Assembly (NCBI RefSeq): GCF_900142395.1
Contig: NZ_FRAS01000007.1
Location: 116,688-180,687, forward strand
DNA: 64,000 bases
DNA from: Hymenobacter psychrotolerans DSM 18569
GTDB lineage: Bacteria > Bacteroidota > Bacteroidia > Cytophagales > Hymenobacteraceae
Direction: 5' to 3'
In this document: piece after piece, positions 9,355 to 18,450 of the stretch
Numbering within the stretch: position 1 is the stretch's first letter
Layout of the letters: each line of letters starts with the position of its first letter
Made by a program: the position numbers and the translations under genes
The notes under the pieces: model-generated
Databases searched by the model: none
The model's input: the letters and a program-made list of their open reading frames with translations, nothing else
Told to the model about the DNA's origin: nothing

Positions 9355-10680
9355 TCAGGCAGGAAAAGACAACGACTTGCTTGCGGTGGGTAGCGGGGCC
9401 GGCCGCGGCCGGAGCTGGGGCCGGGCCGGTATGGGCGCTGCTTGGGGCGCGGGAGTTAGTTGCGTGATGCGCAGCAGGCCAAACCCAATCAGGCCATAGA
9501 AAAAGGACGGCAGGCAGTAGGAGTAGGCATACACCAGGTTCGTGATGATGAGGACGGCCCAGGTCAGGGCTTCCGGCGAGGCCGAAACCCGGCGCAGCAG
9601 CTGCCGCGCCACATACAGGTGCGGCAGCACAAACAGCAGCAGGCCCACGGCACCGAAGTAGAAGAGCGTTTCGAGGTAGAAGCTGTGCAGATTGTGGCCG
9701 TGCCCGTCCTCGAAAAAGGGCATATTGCTTTCGGGGTTGTAGAACTGCACCGGCAGCTCGAAACCGGCCAGCCGCATACCCAGCACCGGATGATCCTGCA
9801 CGAACGGCCAGTACGAGTCGAATTGAATGGCGCGCCACTCGCCGGTGCCCTGCGTGCTGTGGTTTTCGATGTCGGAGAAGTTGGCGGCCAGCTTCTGCAG
9901 CACTTCCGGATAGGAAACCAGAATGAAGGAAGCAGCCAGAGACACGACCAGCAGCGGAATGCCCATCAGCATGGGCAGAGCCGCACCGGCCAGCCGCATC
10001 GGGGCCGCCCGCAGCAGTAGCACTCCGTTCAGGGCCAGCGCCACCGCCGACGTCACCCAGACCGTGCGGTGCTGGAAGAAGAAGATGGCGAAGGCTGCCA
10101 GAAAAAACAGCAGCAGATGCCGCGTCTGCCGCTGGGCCAGATACACGCTGAAATGGTAGAGCAGCGGCAGCATCAGCAGGTATACCGACGAGGCAAACAG
10201 GCCGCGGTTATGCGCCAGAAACGCGCCCACGCTCAGCGACTCAGCGTTTACCAGCGCCAGGTTCAGGGCCAGCGCCACCCACACCGCCGGTATAATATCG
10301 GCAAGCGTGATGCGGCCCACGCGGGCGTAGAAGCCATAAAAGGCCGGTATGGCAAACAGCACCAGCAACTTCTGAAACACGTGCGGATACACCATCGGCG
10401 TACCGTAAAACCAGTACGACTCGGCGGCCAGCAAGCCCGTAGCCACCACAGTGGCCCAGAACATTACGCGGGCCATGCCCCGCAGATACCGGTAGTAGAG
10501 CACGCTGAGCGCGACGCAGACGATGGCGAAGAAGCGGGCATAAATCAGGTTGAACGCGTGCGAGGGGTGGGGGCTCAGGTCGTCGGGGGCTTTGCCGGTG
10601 AAAATCTCGGAGAACAGCGGGTCAGAGAAAAGCAGCACCAGAATGCCCACAATGTAGAAGTAGCGGATACTGATTTTCAT
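9355..10680 (-). CDS. O-antigen ligase/polymerase-like membrane protein (Wzy type)
   Basis: A 441-residue polytopic inner-membrane protein, with roughly ten or more hydrophobic segments starting at YFYIVGILVLLF. A large soluble loop around residues 305-345 contains FDSYWPFVQDHPVLGMRL and FEDGHGHNLHSFYLETLF. That H-x-L-H/N loop is the usual position of the conserved loop in O-antigen ligase/Wzy proteins. It probably polymerises or ligates repeat units in the periplasm. The start at 10680 overlaps the previous stop in an ATGA tetranucleotide, which indicates translational coupling; the longer open frame to 10950 is not used. Confidence 0.8.
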   Translation of the reverse strand: MKISIRYFYIVGILVLLFSDPLFSEIFTGKAPDDLSPHPSHAFNLIYARFFAIVCVALSVLYYRYLRGMARVMFWATVVATGLLAAESYWFYGTPMVYPHVFQKLLVLFAIPAFYGFYARVGRITLADIIPAVWVALALNLALVNAESLSVGAFLAHNRGLFASSVYLLMLPLLYHFSVYLAQRQTRHLLLFFLAAFAIFFFQHRTVWVTSAVALALNGVLLLRAAPMRLAGAALPMLMGIPLLVVSLAASFILVSYPEVLQKLAANFSDIENHSTQGTGEWRAIQFDSYWPFVQDHPVLGMRLAGFELPVQFYNPESNMPFFEDGHGHNLHSFYLETLFYFGAVGLLLFVLPHLYVARQLLRRVSASPEALTWAVLIITNLVYAYSYCLPSFFYGLIGFGLLRITQLTPAPQAAPIPARPQLRPRPAPLPTASKSLSFPA

Positions 10681-11924
10681 GGCAGCGGAGAAAAAGCGGC
10701 GGAATGAGCGGCGGCTGGTTGCCAGGCCACGGGTAGTGGCCGCACGGGCCGCGCAGTAGGCTGGTGCCGGCCCAGCACCTGCTGGTAGAGCTGTTCGTAA
10801 GCGGCCGACACGGCTGTCTGGGAGAAGTGGCTGGCCACGCGGGCCACTCCCAGCTTGCTCAGGGCCTCGTAGCGGGCGGGCTGCCCGAACAGCTCCAGCA
10901 GCGCCGCCGCAATGGCCGCCGGCGAATTGATGTCGGTGAGCAGGCCGCACCGGCCTTCATCCAGCACCCATGGCACGGCACCGGAGTGCCGCCCGCCCAC
11001 CACCGGCAACCCGGCCTGCATGGCTTCTACCAGCGTCAGGCCGAACGACTCTTCCCGCGAGGGGTGCAGCAGCACGTCGAAAGTAGGTAGCTGGCGGAGC
11101 AGCTCTTCGTGCGGCACCAGGCCGGCAAAGTGCACCCCTTCGGCCAGCCCGTGCGCCAGTGCCCACTGCTGCGCCGCCTCTCCCGGTCCGTAGTCGGGGC
11201 CAAACAGCCAGTATACCAGCCCCGGGCCGAGCTGCTGCCGGGCCTGCTGAAACGCCCGCAGGGCAGTAGACGCATTTTTAAGCTCCGACCAGCCCGTCAG
11301 GATGGAAACCAGGCTGCCTGGCCCAACCGGAAAGGCCCGAGGGCCACCGGGCGCCGGCAGCACGGCATTGGGCACAATAGGCAGCTCCCGCGAGGAGCTG
11401 GCCAGCGCCTTCGCCAGGTACGGCGAAACGGCCGTGAAGTGGCGGCCCCGGCGCAGCACCCACAGCTTCAGCAGCAGCCGCGCCACCCGGTAGAAATCGG
11501 GCTGGTAGCGCAGCACATTCCACGGGTTGTCGTGGAGGGTGATGAGGTGAGGCCGGCCGCTGGCCAAGGCGCCCCGCGCAAACTCGTAGCCCCAATGTGC
11601 ATGCACAATATCAGGCTGGTCGAGGTCGATGAACTGGCGGATCTGGTTCGCCTCGGCTGCAAACATGTCGGGGCAGCGCTGCCGGGCGCGGGCGCGGAAG
11701 TTGCCGACGTATACCGTCAGACGGGGGCCGCGCAGCACAATGGGTTCGGGGATATGGTAGCCCAGCGTATAGACCGAAACGGTGTGCCCGGCCGCCAGCA
11801 GGCCCTGCACGAGCGGCGTAGTGGCGCTGCCACCTAGTCCCTGGGGCGGCTCAGTGCCGGCGGGCAGCTCCAGGTAGGGGCACAGCACTTCAATATCAAT
11901 GGGAGTGGCCAGGCCTATTTTCAT
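10677..11924 (-). CDS. Glycosyltransferase family 4
   Basis: A 415-residue GT-B family 4 enzyme. Residues 1-30 hold the acceptor loop with GLGGSATTPLVQGLLAAGH. The mid-protein DIVHAHWGYEFARG and the C-terminal PSREESFGLTLVEAMQAGLP are typical family 4 motifs, with the E-x7-E pair at the donor phosphate site. The last ~25 residues are Pro/Ala-rich. Its stop codon overlaps the start of the polymerase-like gene by 4 bp. It belongs to the same leftward operon as the flippase upstream. Confidence 0.88.
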   Translation of the reverse strand: MKIGLATPIDIEVLCPYLELPAGTEPPQGLGGSATTPLVQGLLAAGHTVSVYTLGYHIPEPIVLRGPRLTVYVGNFRARARQRCPDMFAAEANQIRQFIDLDQPDIVHAHWGYEFARGALASGRPHLITLHDNPWNVLRYQPDFYRVARLLLKLWVLRRGRHFTAVSPYLAKALASSSRELPIVPNAVLPAPGGPRAFPVGPGSLVSILTGWSELKNASTALRAFQQARQQLGPGLVYWLFGPDYGPGEAAQQWALAHGLAEGVHFAGLVPHEELLRQLPTFDVLLHPSREESFGLTLVEAMQAGLPVVGGRHSGAVPWVLDEGRCGLLTDINSPAAIAAALLELFGQPARYEALSKLGVARVASHFSQTAVSAAYEQLYQQVLGRHQPTARPVRPLPVAWQPAAAHSAAFSPLP

Positions 11925-11972
11925 GACGTAGGTAGCTGTGGGGCATAAGCGTGGGGAGGGCAGGAGTAGAGG

Positions 11973-13505
11973 TCAGGAGGGCTGCAGAACGGCCGGGGCG
12001 GGGCCCAGCAGTGCCAGCAGCCGGTTGCGCAGCGTGCCTTCCTTCAGATGAGCTTCCAGTTCGTGGTAGAGCGAGGTGCGAATGGTGCGGTTCCAGGGCG
12101 CGGCCAGCTGGCCCAGCAGCGCTACCGCTCCCAGGGCCATGAGTATCAGGAGTTGCAGCAGCGCCCCTACCTGCAGCCAGGCCAGGGCTGCCTGCGCCGT
12201 ACCCAGCACCGAGGCCAGCACCAATGCCGTGCACAGGGCCGGCCAGTACGCGCCCCACAGGCCGGCGGCCGGAATATGGAGGTAGCGGTGAATGGCCAGC
12301 TGGTAAGTGAGGTGGCGCACTATTTCGGCCAGCAGCACCGTGAGTACCATGGCCCGCAGCCCGTAAGGCGCCGCCAGCCACAGCCCGGCACTGAGCCCGG
12401 CAATAAACCCGAGCTGCAGCCATACTTTAAACCGCAGCCGCCCCAACGACTCGCACAAAGAGCCGCTGTAGATGGTAAGCAGATGCGCCCCGACCATGAG
12501 GGCCAGCGGGCCCAGCAGCGGTACGGCCGCGCCCCACTGCGGGCCCAGCACCACCCGCACCAGCGGCTCGGCCGCCACCGACATGCCCGCCGCCATTGGC
12601 AGCAGCACCCACGCCGACAGGCTGAGCGTGGTCAGGTACAGGGGCCGGAGCTTCGGAATATCGTGCTGCAGGCTGCTGTAGGAGGGTAGCATCACCCGCG
12701 AAATGCTGTCGGTGAAGTGGTAGAGCGGCAGCTGCACCAGGAAAAAGGTGCGGTTGTAGAGGCCCAGCGTGTAGGTGCCCAGTAGCCGTCCGATGCTTAG
12801 CCGGTCGAGGTTGGAGCCAGCGTACTCCAGCAGACTCACCACCGACACGGCTCCCCCAAAATTGACCAGCGGCTGATAGTGGGCCCAGCGCAAAGGCGGG
12901 CGCAGGCTGTGCCGGACGCAAAGCCAGGCCGCCACGGCTTTCACCAGCAGGTTTGAAAGTGTAGCGCCTACTAGGCTCCAGATGCCCCAGCCCGCCCAGG
13001 CCATACCCAGCCCTACTACACCATAGCCGACCAGAAACGCGCCTAACTCGATACGGGCCAGCAGATCGAAGGCCATGCGGCGGCGCAGCAGGCTCTGGGA
13101 GGTAGCGCCGAGGCTGTTCAGCACAAACGTGAGCGACATACCGCGCAGCACATTCACTACCCCGGGCTCCTTGAAGAGCAGGGTTGCCAGCGGTGCCAGC
13201 CCCCACATCAGGCCGGTTACGAGGATGCCCAGCGCAATAGCCACCGTAGAAGTAGCCCGAATATGGACCGGCTGCAGGTCGGAGCGTTGAATGAGCGCCT
13301 GCTCCAGGCCCATGTGGGCGAAGTAGCTGCCGAAGCTGATAATAACCATGGCCATGCCCATCAGCCCGAAGTCGGTGGGCGTGAGCAGGCGCGACATAAT
13401 GCCGGAATACACGAACTGCAGCCCGGCAATAGCTACCGTAGTAATCATGCTCCAGCGTAGCCCACGAACGGTACTGGCCGGGATGGAAGAGGAAGATGCA
13501 GACAT
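11973..13505 (-). CDS. Wzx-type oligosaccharide flippase (MOP superfamily)
   Basis: A 510-residue polytopic membrane protein. Residues 15-60 (TVRGLRWSMITTVAIAGLQF, then SRLLTPTDFGLMGMA) are the signature start of Wzx/TuaB-like polysaccharide flippases, and 12-14 hydrophobic segments follow. It would move lipid-linked repeat units from the cytoplasmic to the periplasmic leaflet for the Wzy-like protein encoded two genes downstream. There is a 48-bp gap to the next gene and 80 bp to the previous one, so it is likely in the same operon. Confidence 0.88.
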   Translation of the reverse strand: MSASSSSIPASTVRGLRWSMITTVAIAGLQFVYSGIMSRLLTPTDFGLMGMAMVIISFGSYFAHMGLEQALIQRSDLQPVHIRATSTVAIALGILVTGLMWGLAPLATLLFKEPGVVNVLRGMSLTFVLNSLGATSQSLLRRRMAFDLLARIELGAFLVGYGVVGLGMAWAGWGIWSLVGATLSNLLVKAVAAWLCVRHSLRPPLRWAHYQPLVNFGGAVSVVSLLEYAGSNLDRLSIGRLLGTYTLGLYNRTFFLVQLPLYHFTDSISRVMLPSYSSLQHDIPKLRPLYLTTLSLSAWVLLPMAAGMSVAAEPLVRVVLGPQWGAAVPLLGPLALMVGAHLLTIYSGSLCESLGRLRFKVWLQLGFIAGLSAGLWLAAPYGLRAMVLTVLLAEIVRHLTYQLAIHRYLHIPAAGLWGAYWPALCTALVLASVLGTAQAALAWLQVGALLQLLILMALGAVALLGQLAAPWNRTIRTSLYHELEAHLKEGTLRNRLLALLGPAPAVLQPS

Positions 13506-13585
13506 AGCGGAAGCTGAGGCAACGAGCTACAGATCAGGAGAAGGGAGGCGGCGGGGAGCGGTGAAGAGCGAAAAGCGGGGGCCGG

Positions 13586-14668
13586 CTACCCCGTTGCGAG
13601 CGGGTGCGGCCGGGTCAGGAGGCGGCGGGCCAGCACCAGCAGCCGGGGCAGCTTAGTGGCCAGCACCAGCAGCCGCTGGGGCTGCCAGAGCGGCTGCGGC
13701 ACTCCCAGAAAGCGGCCCAGATAGCGGGCCAGATTGGCCGGGTCGGTGCGCCAGAACGTGCTGTTTGGGTTCAGTACGCGCCGGCACAGCAGCGGCAAGC
13801 CCTGGTTTTTTTCGTTCGGCAGGTGCCAGATAGGCAGCGCCAGGTCGGTAGCGCGCACGTTGGTATTGCGGTAGGAAGTCCAGATGCGGCGGATGTAGGG
13901 GCTGGCGTCGGTGCCGGGTTGCAGCAGGCGGTTATACACGAAGCTGGTCAGGTACTCGTCGCCATCAAACAGGCTGCGGCCACTCTCAAAGCGGGGCGGA
14001 GCACTGGGGTAGTTGTGCAGCACCCGCTGCCAGAGGCCGCGCACTTCCGCATCCACTTCGGCCAGGCGCTGCCGGCTGCCGCCCAGTATTTCGCCGCCGT
14101 AGTGGTGGGGTACTGCTACCGGATAAGCCGGATCCAGCTGCCGGTACAGGTTGCCGATGCCGCGGCGGCTCAGCCCATGAATCTTGGTGTCGGGGCCGGC
14201 GTCAGGCTCGGCATCGAGCAGCAGCAGGGTTTCGGGCTGGCGCAGCAGCTGCAGCAGGGCCGGGGCCGGCTGTGTCCAGATGCAGTCTGAGTCGAGCAGC
14301 AGGCTGGCTTCATCGGCTCCGGGCCGGGCTAGCTCGCGCAGTACTTCCAGCTTATAGAAGGCATTCCGAAACTCGGTGCCGAATTGCGCGGGCGGGCAAA
14401 ACTCCTCGAACGGCAGGTGCAGCGTCTGCACGCCCAGCTTATCCAGAAAGGCCCGGTAGTCGGAGCCGCCCCAGCAGGCCGGCGCCTCATCGTTGGTGTA
14501 GAACAGGTGCTTCACGCCCGGATTGCAGCGCACTGAGCTAGCAAAAAACACAACCGCGCACTGCCAGTATAGCCGCCGACGCTGTTCCGCACCCACATCG
14601 AGCAGCTGCGGATACACGGATGCCGGTGCCCCGGCCGTATCCACGCAAAGGCTCGTTACAATGGCCAT
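13586..14668 (-). CDS. GT-A-like protein, putative glycosyltransferase
   Basis: A 360-residue cytoplasmic protein. I do not recognise the family with certainty. The layout suggests a GT-A nucleotide-sugar transferase: an N-terminal region with VVFFASSVRCNPGVKHLFYTN, a candidate metal-binding D-x-D in SLLLDSDCIW (about residue 127), and a later GLLLLLDAEPD-like stretch followed by YGGEILGG. The C-terminal ~35 residues are basic and hydrophobic (PRLLVLARRLL), perhaps membrane-associating. It sits between the flippase and the Wzc-type kinase genes on the same strand, so a role in polysaccharide assembly is likely. A modifying enzyme cannot be excluded. Confidence 0.65.
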   Translation of the reverse strand: MAIVTSLCVDTAGAPASVYPQLLDVGAEQRRRLYWQCAVVFFASSVRCNPGVKHLFYTNDEAPACWGGSDYRAFLDKLGVQTLHLPFEEFCPPAQFGTEFRNAFYKLEVLRELARPGADEASLLLDSDCIWTQPAPALLQLLRQPETLLLLDAEPDAGPDTKIHGLSRRGIGNLYRQLDPAYPVAVPHHYGGEILGGSRQRLAEVDAEVRGLWQRVLHNYPSAPPRFESGRSLFDGDEYLTSFVYNRLLQPGTDASPYIRRIWTSYRNTNVRATDLALPIWHLPNEKNQGLPLLCRRVLNPNSTFWRTDPANLARYLGRFLGVPQPLWQPQRLLVLATKLPRLLVLARRLLTRPHPLATG

Positions 14669-14799
14669 GTTGGGTTTATTTAGAAAGTAGGAGTGCCGAA
14701 GCCGGCATAACTATGGACAAGGCGGGCGCCGCGCCGTAAGAAGTGCCCCGGCTATGCGGCAAGGCAGCCACCGCGCCACGAGCATACCGCCGCGGCGCG

Positions 14800-17205
14800 C
14801 TACACAGAGTAGTAGGCCGCCTGGCTCTTGTAGTGGTATTCGTAGGTGTCGTGGAAGTTGACGTTGTTGAGCAGCACGTATACCTGGCCGGCCGGTGCCG
14901 TAGGGTGCGAGCTGTCCACCAGCTCCTGCAGGTGCTGCAGGCTGGTGCGCTGGGTGTAGCGGTGGCGCACCACAAACACCGACACGTCAATGTATTGGCG
15001 CAGAATATGGTATTCCGATACCAGCCCCACGGGCGGCGCGTCCAGCATCACATAGTCGTATTCGCGCTTGAATTGCTCTATCATGTCGTGGAAGCGGGGG
15101 CTTTCCAGCAGCGAAACCGCGTCCTCCGGAATCAGGCCGGCCGTCAGAATATCCAGGTTCGGCACGTGTTCCGACTGCTGCATAGCCTCGGCCAGCGTGA
15201 TGTCGCCTTTCAGGTACGACGACAGCCCGGGCCGCCGGGCCTGGAAGCCGAAATAGTCGCTCATGGTGGGCTTGCGCAGGTCAGTTTCAATCAGCACCGT
15301 GCGTTTGCCGGATATAGCCAGCTCGGCCGTAAGGTTGGTGCAGCAGAAGGTTTTGCCCTCGCCCGACACCGCCGAGGTAAACCCGATGACTTTCTGCTGC
15401 GCGCCCCCGCTCACGTACTGCAGGTTGATGCGCACCGTGCGGAACGACTCCGTAACGGCCGACTTGGGCAGCTCGTGGCGCACCAGCTTGATGGCTTTGC
15501 CGGCATCCGCAATCAGGCCCAGAAACGGTACGCTCGTCACGCTCTTAATCTGGTCGACGCTCTGTACCGTCTGGTTGGCGCGCTCCATCAGCATAATCAG
15601 GCCGGCGGGCAGCACCAGCGCCAGCACCAGACTGATGAGGTAGAGCTGCTGCGGATGAGGCGGCAGTGGGTCGGCGCTCTGCATGGCGGCCTGGTCCACT
15701 ACTTTCTTGTCGCTGGAGTTGGTAGCCAGCGTCACGGCTGCTTCGGTTTTCTTCTGCAGCAGGAACGTGTAGTTCTTGTCGTTCACGTCGGCCTGGTTGC
15801 GGAGCAGGGCCAGCTGCCGCTCATTCTCGGGCAGCTGGCTGATGCTGCTGCGCACGGCGCCCAGGCGTTGGTCGTAGCTGCGCAGCGTGGCATCAGCCGA
15901 AACAATCAGGTTGGTGAGGTTGCGCAGCAGGGCCGCGCGGCGGTCCTTTATCTTGTTGTTGAGCACCTGCAGCACCGGGTTGTTTTCGGAGGCACCCACG
16001 GCCAGGCCGGCTTTCTGGCTGTTGAGCTGGGCCAGCTCGATAATCTGGCTGTTGAGCACGGGGTCTTCCACGCCCAGGCCGGTAGCCGAACTCACGGCAT
16101 CCCCATCGGGCGAGGCGCGCAGCAGATTCAGTACGTTCTGGTAAGCCATGCGCGCGTTCTGGGCCCGGGCCCGCTCGTTTTCCAGCTGCCCGCGCATCTG
16201 CAGGTCGGCGTTGGTTTGCTGGCCGGCATCAATCAGGCCGCGCTGGCCCCGGAACGTTGCCACGGCCGCCTGCGAGCGGCGCAGCGAGTCGCCGACTTTG
16301 CCCAGCTGCGAGTCGATGAAAGCCACCGCCTTATGGCCGTCCCGGTTTTTCTCCGTGAGGTCGTTGACGATGTAGATGTTCATCAGGGCATTCAGAAACC
16401 GGATTTCCTTGGCCGGCACGGCTCCCTGCGTGGTAATGCTGAGCACGCGCGAGAGCCGCTCGATGGGCTTGATGGTGAGCTTCTGCTGGTACTCCTCGGT
16501 AAGGCCCTGAATATCGTGCAGCACGAAGTAGAAGGCCTTGCCCGTGAGCTGCGGCGCCACGCCCGGTATGGTGCTTTCAATGGTGAAGTTGCAGTAGGGG
16601 CTCTGAACGGCCTGCCCGGGGGCTACCGTCCGCTCGAAGGCAAAGTCCTCAACTGTATTGAGCATGTGGCCCGTCGTGAACTGCACTACTGCCACCCGCT
16701 TGCCTTCCGCCTTTACGTGCAAGGTGCCATCGGGGCGGCTGTCCACAAAAAAGCGCACCCCGGTCACCTGCGGCGCCGTCGTGTCCACTTTCACCGTAAT
16801 CGGCGACTCGGCTCCGTAGACTTCCTGCGTTTTCAGCGGGCGCAGCGCATTCACCCAGATGTCGGGCACTACGTGGTAGCTGACGCCGAAGTCGAGTCCC
16901 CGCAGGGTCTGGCTGACCACGCCGGCCGAGGTCAGGATGCCTATTTCATCCTCCACCTTGGTTTCCCGGTCTTTGGCTTCCATTGTCAGCAGGTCCTGGG
17001 CGTGGCGCGAGCCGGTAGCCCGGTCGGCCAGCATCAGCGTCGACTTGAAGCCGTAGCGCACAGGCAGCAGCTGCGCCACGAAGTAAGCAATGGCCAGAAA
17101 CAGCACCAGGGAGGCCGCAAAGTAGTACCAGCGCGTCCGTAGCTTGAAAAAGATAGTGCTCAGGTTGAGCTCATCGGCAGTAGTAGGAGTGCTGGTCGTA
17201 GACAT
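14800..17205 (-). CDS. Wzc-type polysaccharide co-polymerase with tyrosine autokinase domain
   Basis: An 801-residue inner-membrane protein of the BY-kinase class controlling chain length and export. It has a first membrane helix (~27-46) and a large periplasmic Wzz region with coiled coil. A second helix (~525-545) is preceded by the PPHP proline motif. The cytoplasmic ATPase follows, with Walker A in SAVSGEGKTF, Walker A' in LIETDLRKP and Walker B in YVMLDAPP. The C-terminus carries the tyrosine cluster expected for autophosphorylation (DTYEYHYKSQAAYYSV). The Wza-type gene lies 165 bp upstream, separated by an AT-rich spacer. Phosphorylation state would set polymer export with Wza. Confidence 0.93.
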   Translation of the reverse strand: MSTTSTPTTADELNLSTIFFKLRTRWYYFAASLVLFLAIAYFVAQLLPVRYGFKSTLMLADRATGSRHAQDLLTMEAKDRETKVEDEIGILTSAGVVSQTLRGLDFGVSYHVVPDIWVNALRPLKTQEVYGAESPITVKVDTTAPQVTGVRFFVDSRPDGTLHVKAEGKRVAVVQFTTGHMLNTVEDFAFERTVAPGQAVQSPYCNFTIESTIPGVAPQLTGKAFYFVLHDIQGLTEEYQQKLTIKPIERLSRVLSITTQGAVPAKEIRFLNALMNIYIVNDLTEKNRDGHKAVAFIDSQLGKVGDSLRRSQAAVATFRGQRGLIDAGQQTNADLQMRGQLENERARAQNARMAYQNVLNLLRASPDGDAVSSATGLGVEDPVLNSQIIELAQLNSQKAGLAVGASENNPVLQVLNNKIKDRRAALLRNLTNLIVSADATLRSYDQRLGAVRSSISQLPENERQLALLRNQADVNDKNYTFLLQKKTEAAVTLATNSSDKKVVDQAAMQSADPLPPHPQQLYLISLVLALVLPAGLIMLMERANQTVQSVDQIKSVTSVPFLGLIADAGKAIKLVRHELPKSAVTESFRTVRINLQYVSGGAQQKVIGFTSAVSGEGKTFCCTNLTAELAISGKRTVLIETDLRKPTMSDYFGFQARRPGLSSYLKGDITLAEAMQQSEHVPNLDILTAGLIPEDAVSLLESPRFHDMIEQFKREYDYVMLDAPPVGLVSEYHILRQYIDVSVFVVRHRYTQRTSLQHLQELVDSSHPTAPAGQVYVLLNNVNFHDTYEYHYKSQAAYYSV

Positions 17206-17370
17206 GGGAGCGGAGTGGAGGACAGAAGCTGGATTGTGGCAATACAGGCAACATTCGGGGCTCTCTGCCGGGGAATAGCAGAGCGTCAGGAGTGTATCTA
17301 ATCTACAATTTAATTATATTAAAAATAAATTTATTCACATGTTTATGTCGGTGTTCCGCCCTTTGCTCAG

Positions 17371-18165
17371 CTACCGGAAAAGACCGTAGAGCAGGGCGGC
17401 TGTACCCAGGCCGGAGAAGAGCAGGGCCAGATTCACAGAGTTGCCGCGCTGGGTAAGCGCCTTGGTCGGCTCCACGTACAGGGCATCATTAGGCAGCAGG
17501 TAGTAGTAGGGCGAGCTGAGCAGTTCGGGTTTGGTGAGGTCCAGCAGCACTACCTGGGAGCCCTCGGTCGTTTGCCGGATCAGCTTCACGTTGCGGCGGT
17601 TGCCGAGCGGGGTGAGGTCGCCGGCCAGGCCCAGGGCCTCCAGTACAGTAGCGCGGTCATTGAACACCGCGTAGCGGCCGGGGCTTTTCACTTCGCCCAG
17701 CACCGTAACCCGGAAGCTCACCAGCCGCAGCACCACGGTGGCATTGCGCACGTAGCCCGCAATGGCCTTTTCTACCCGGTCCTGGGCCTGCGCCAGCGTC
17801 AGGCCTTTCACCGCAATCCGCCCCACAGTCGGGACCATAATCTGGCCTTTCTCATCCACCATGTAGCCGTTGATGTAGAGCGAGGCCGGGTCCGACTGGT
17901 TGAGCACCATTTCCGACTCATGCAGGCTAAACACCTTGGTCAGCTCCGGCTGCGGGCTTTGCACCCGGATGTAGAGCACATCATTGGGCGCAATCTGGTA
18001 CTCGGTAGGCAGGTTGGCTACTTTGGTAGGCTGTGCTGAAGAATACGGCCCCTGCAGGTAGCTGATGTCGCGCGTAGGCACACAGGAACCCAGCGAAAGA
18101 GCCAGCACCATACACACCGGAATCAGGAGCAGGCGGGCAACGAGCGACACAGCAGGAGAGAGCAT
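17371..18165 (-). CDS. Wza-type polysaccharide export lipoprotein
   Basis: A 264-residue protein with a lipoprotein signal peptide (lipobox LGSC, Cys at residue 28), then the polysaccharide export (Poly_export) domain starting at YQIAPNDVLYIRV. Next is a SLBB-type segment around FRVTVLGEVKSPGRY. A final hydrophobic helix (VNLALLFSGLGTAALLYGLF) matches the C-terminal segment seen in many Bacteroidota Wza-like proteins. It would form the outer-membrane exit channel paired with the Wzc-type protein encoded next. As the first gene of the leftward block, its upstream AT-rich region (18166-18450) probably holds the main promoter of the locus. Confidence 0.9.
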   Translation of the reverse strand: MLSPAVSLVARLLLIPVCMVLALSLGSCVPTRDISYLQGPYSSAQPTKVANLPTEYQIAPNDVLYIRVQSPQPELTKVFSLHESEMVLNQSDPASLYINGYMVDEKGQIMVPTVGRIAVKGLTLAQAQDRVEKAIAGYVRNATVVLRLVSFRVTVLGEVKSPGRYAVFNDRATVLEALGLAGDLTPLGNRRNVKLIRQTTEGSQVVLLDLTKPELLSSPYYYLLPNDALYVEPTKALTQRGNSVNLALLFSGLGTAALLYGLFR

Positions 18166-18450
18166 AGCTGAAGCGTGTGGAATAGGAAGAGAGAAGAAAG
18201 CAGCCTGATTTCCATCGGGGTGCTTTAGTAGTATACTGGTACTATTAGATAAAAATATTGTATATTTTGGTAAGTAGCAAGCTTGATTAATATATTTTTT
18301 ATAAATACTTGGATTTAGTATAGTGTCTGGGCCGGCAGGGGAGAAGCACCACGCAGGCTTCCGGCCACCAGGTGAGCAGGATAGGCTGCGGCAAACCCTT
18401 TACCTTCGGCCCGGTTGACCTAGTTCAGTTTGCCTAACAAACCTTGCCCC
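18166..18450. other. AT-rich divergent intergenic region
   Basis: This 285-bp spacer sits between the divergent export-lipoprotein gene and response-regulator gene and is strongly AT-rich at 18225-18325. It contains the 8-bp palindrome AGTATACT (18230-18237) inside a loose TAGTA/TACTA repeat. It must carry promoters for both directions, but no perfect -7/-33 pair is visible. Confidence 0.45.

Noticed and set aside
14743..17142. 799-codon open frame on the plus strand
   Set aside because: Exact antisense of the Wzc-type kinase gene, which has clear Walker motifs. The frame is long only because of codon bias.
1..18165. Polysaccharide locus as a novel defence or secretion system
   Set aside because: The genes match the standard Wzx/Wzy/Wzc/Wza export scheme; only the beta-helix protein and one GT-A-like protein are unusual.
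18230..18237. AGTATACT palindrome as an operator
   Set aside because: An 8-bp palindrome in AT-rich DNA is expected by chance; no second copy or known regulator site was found.
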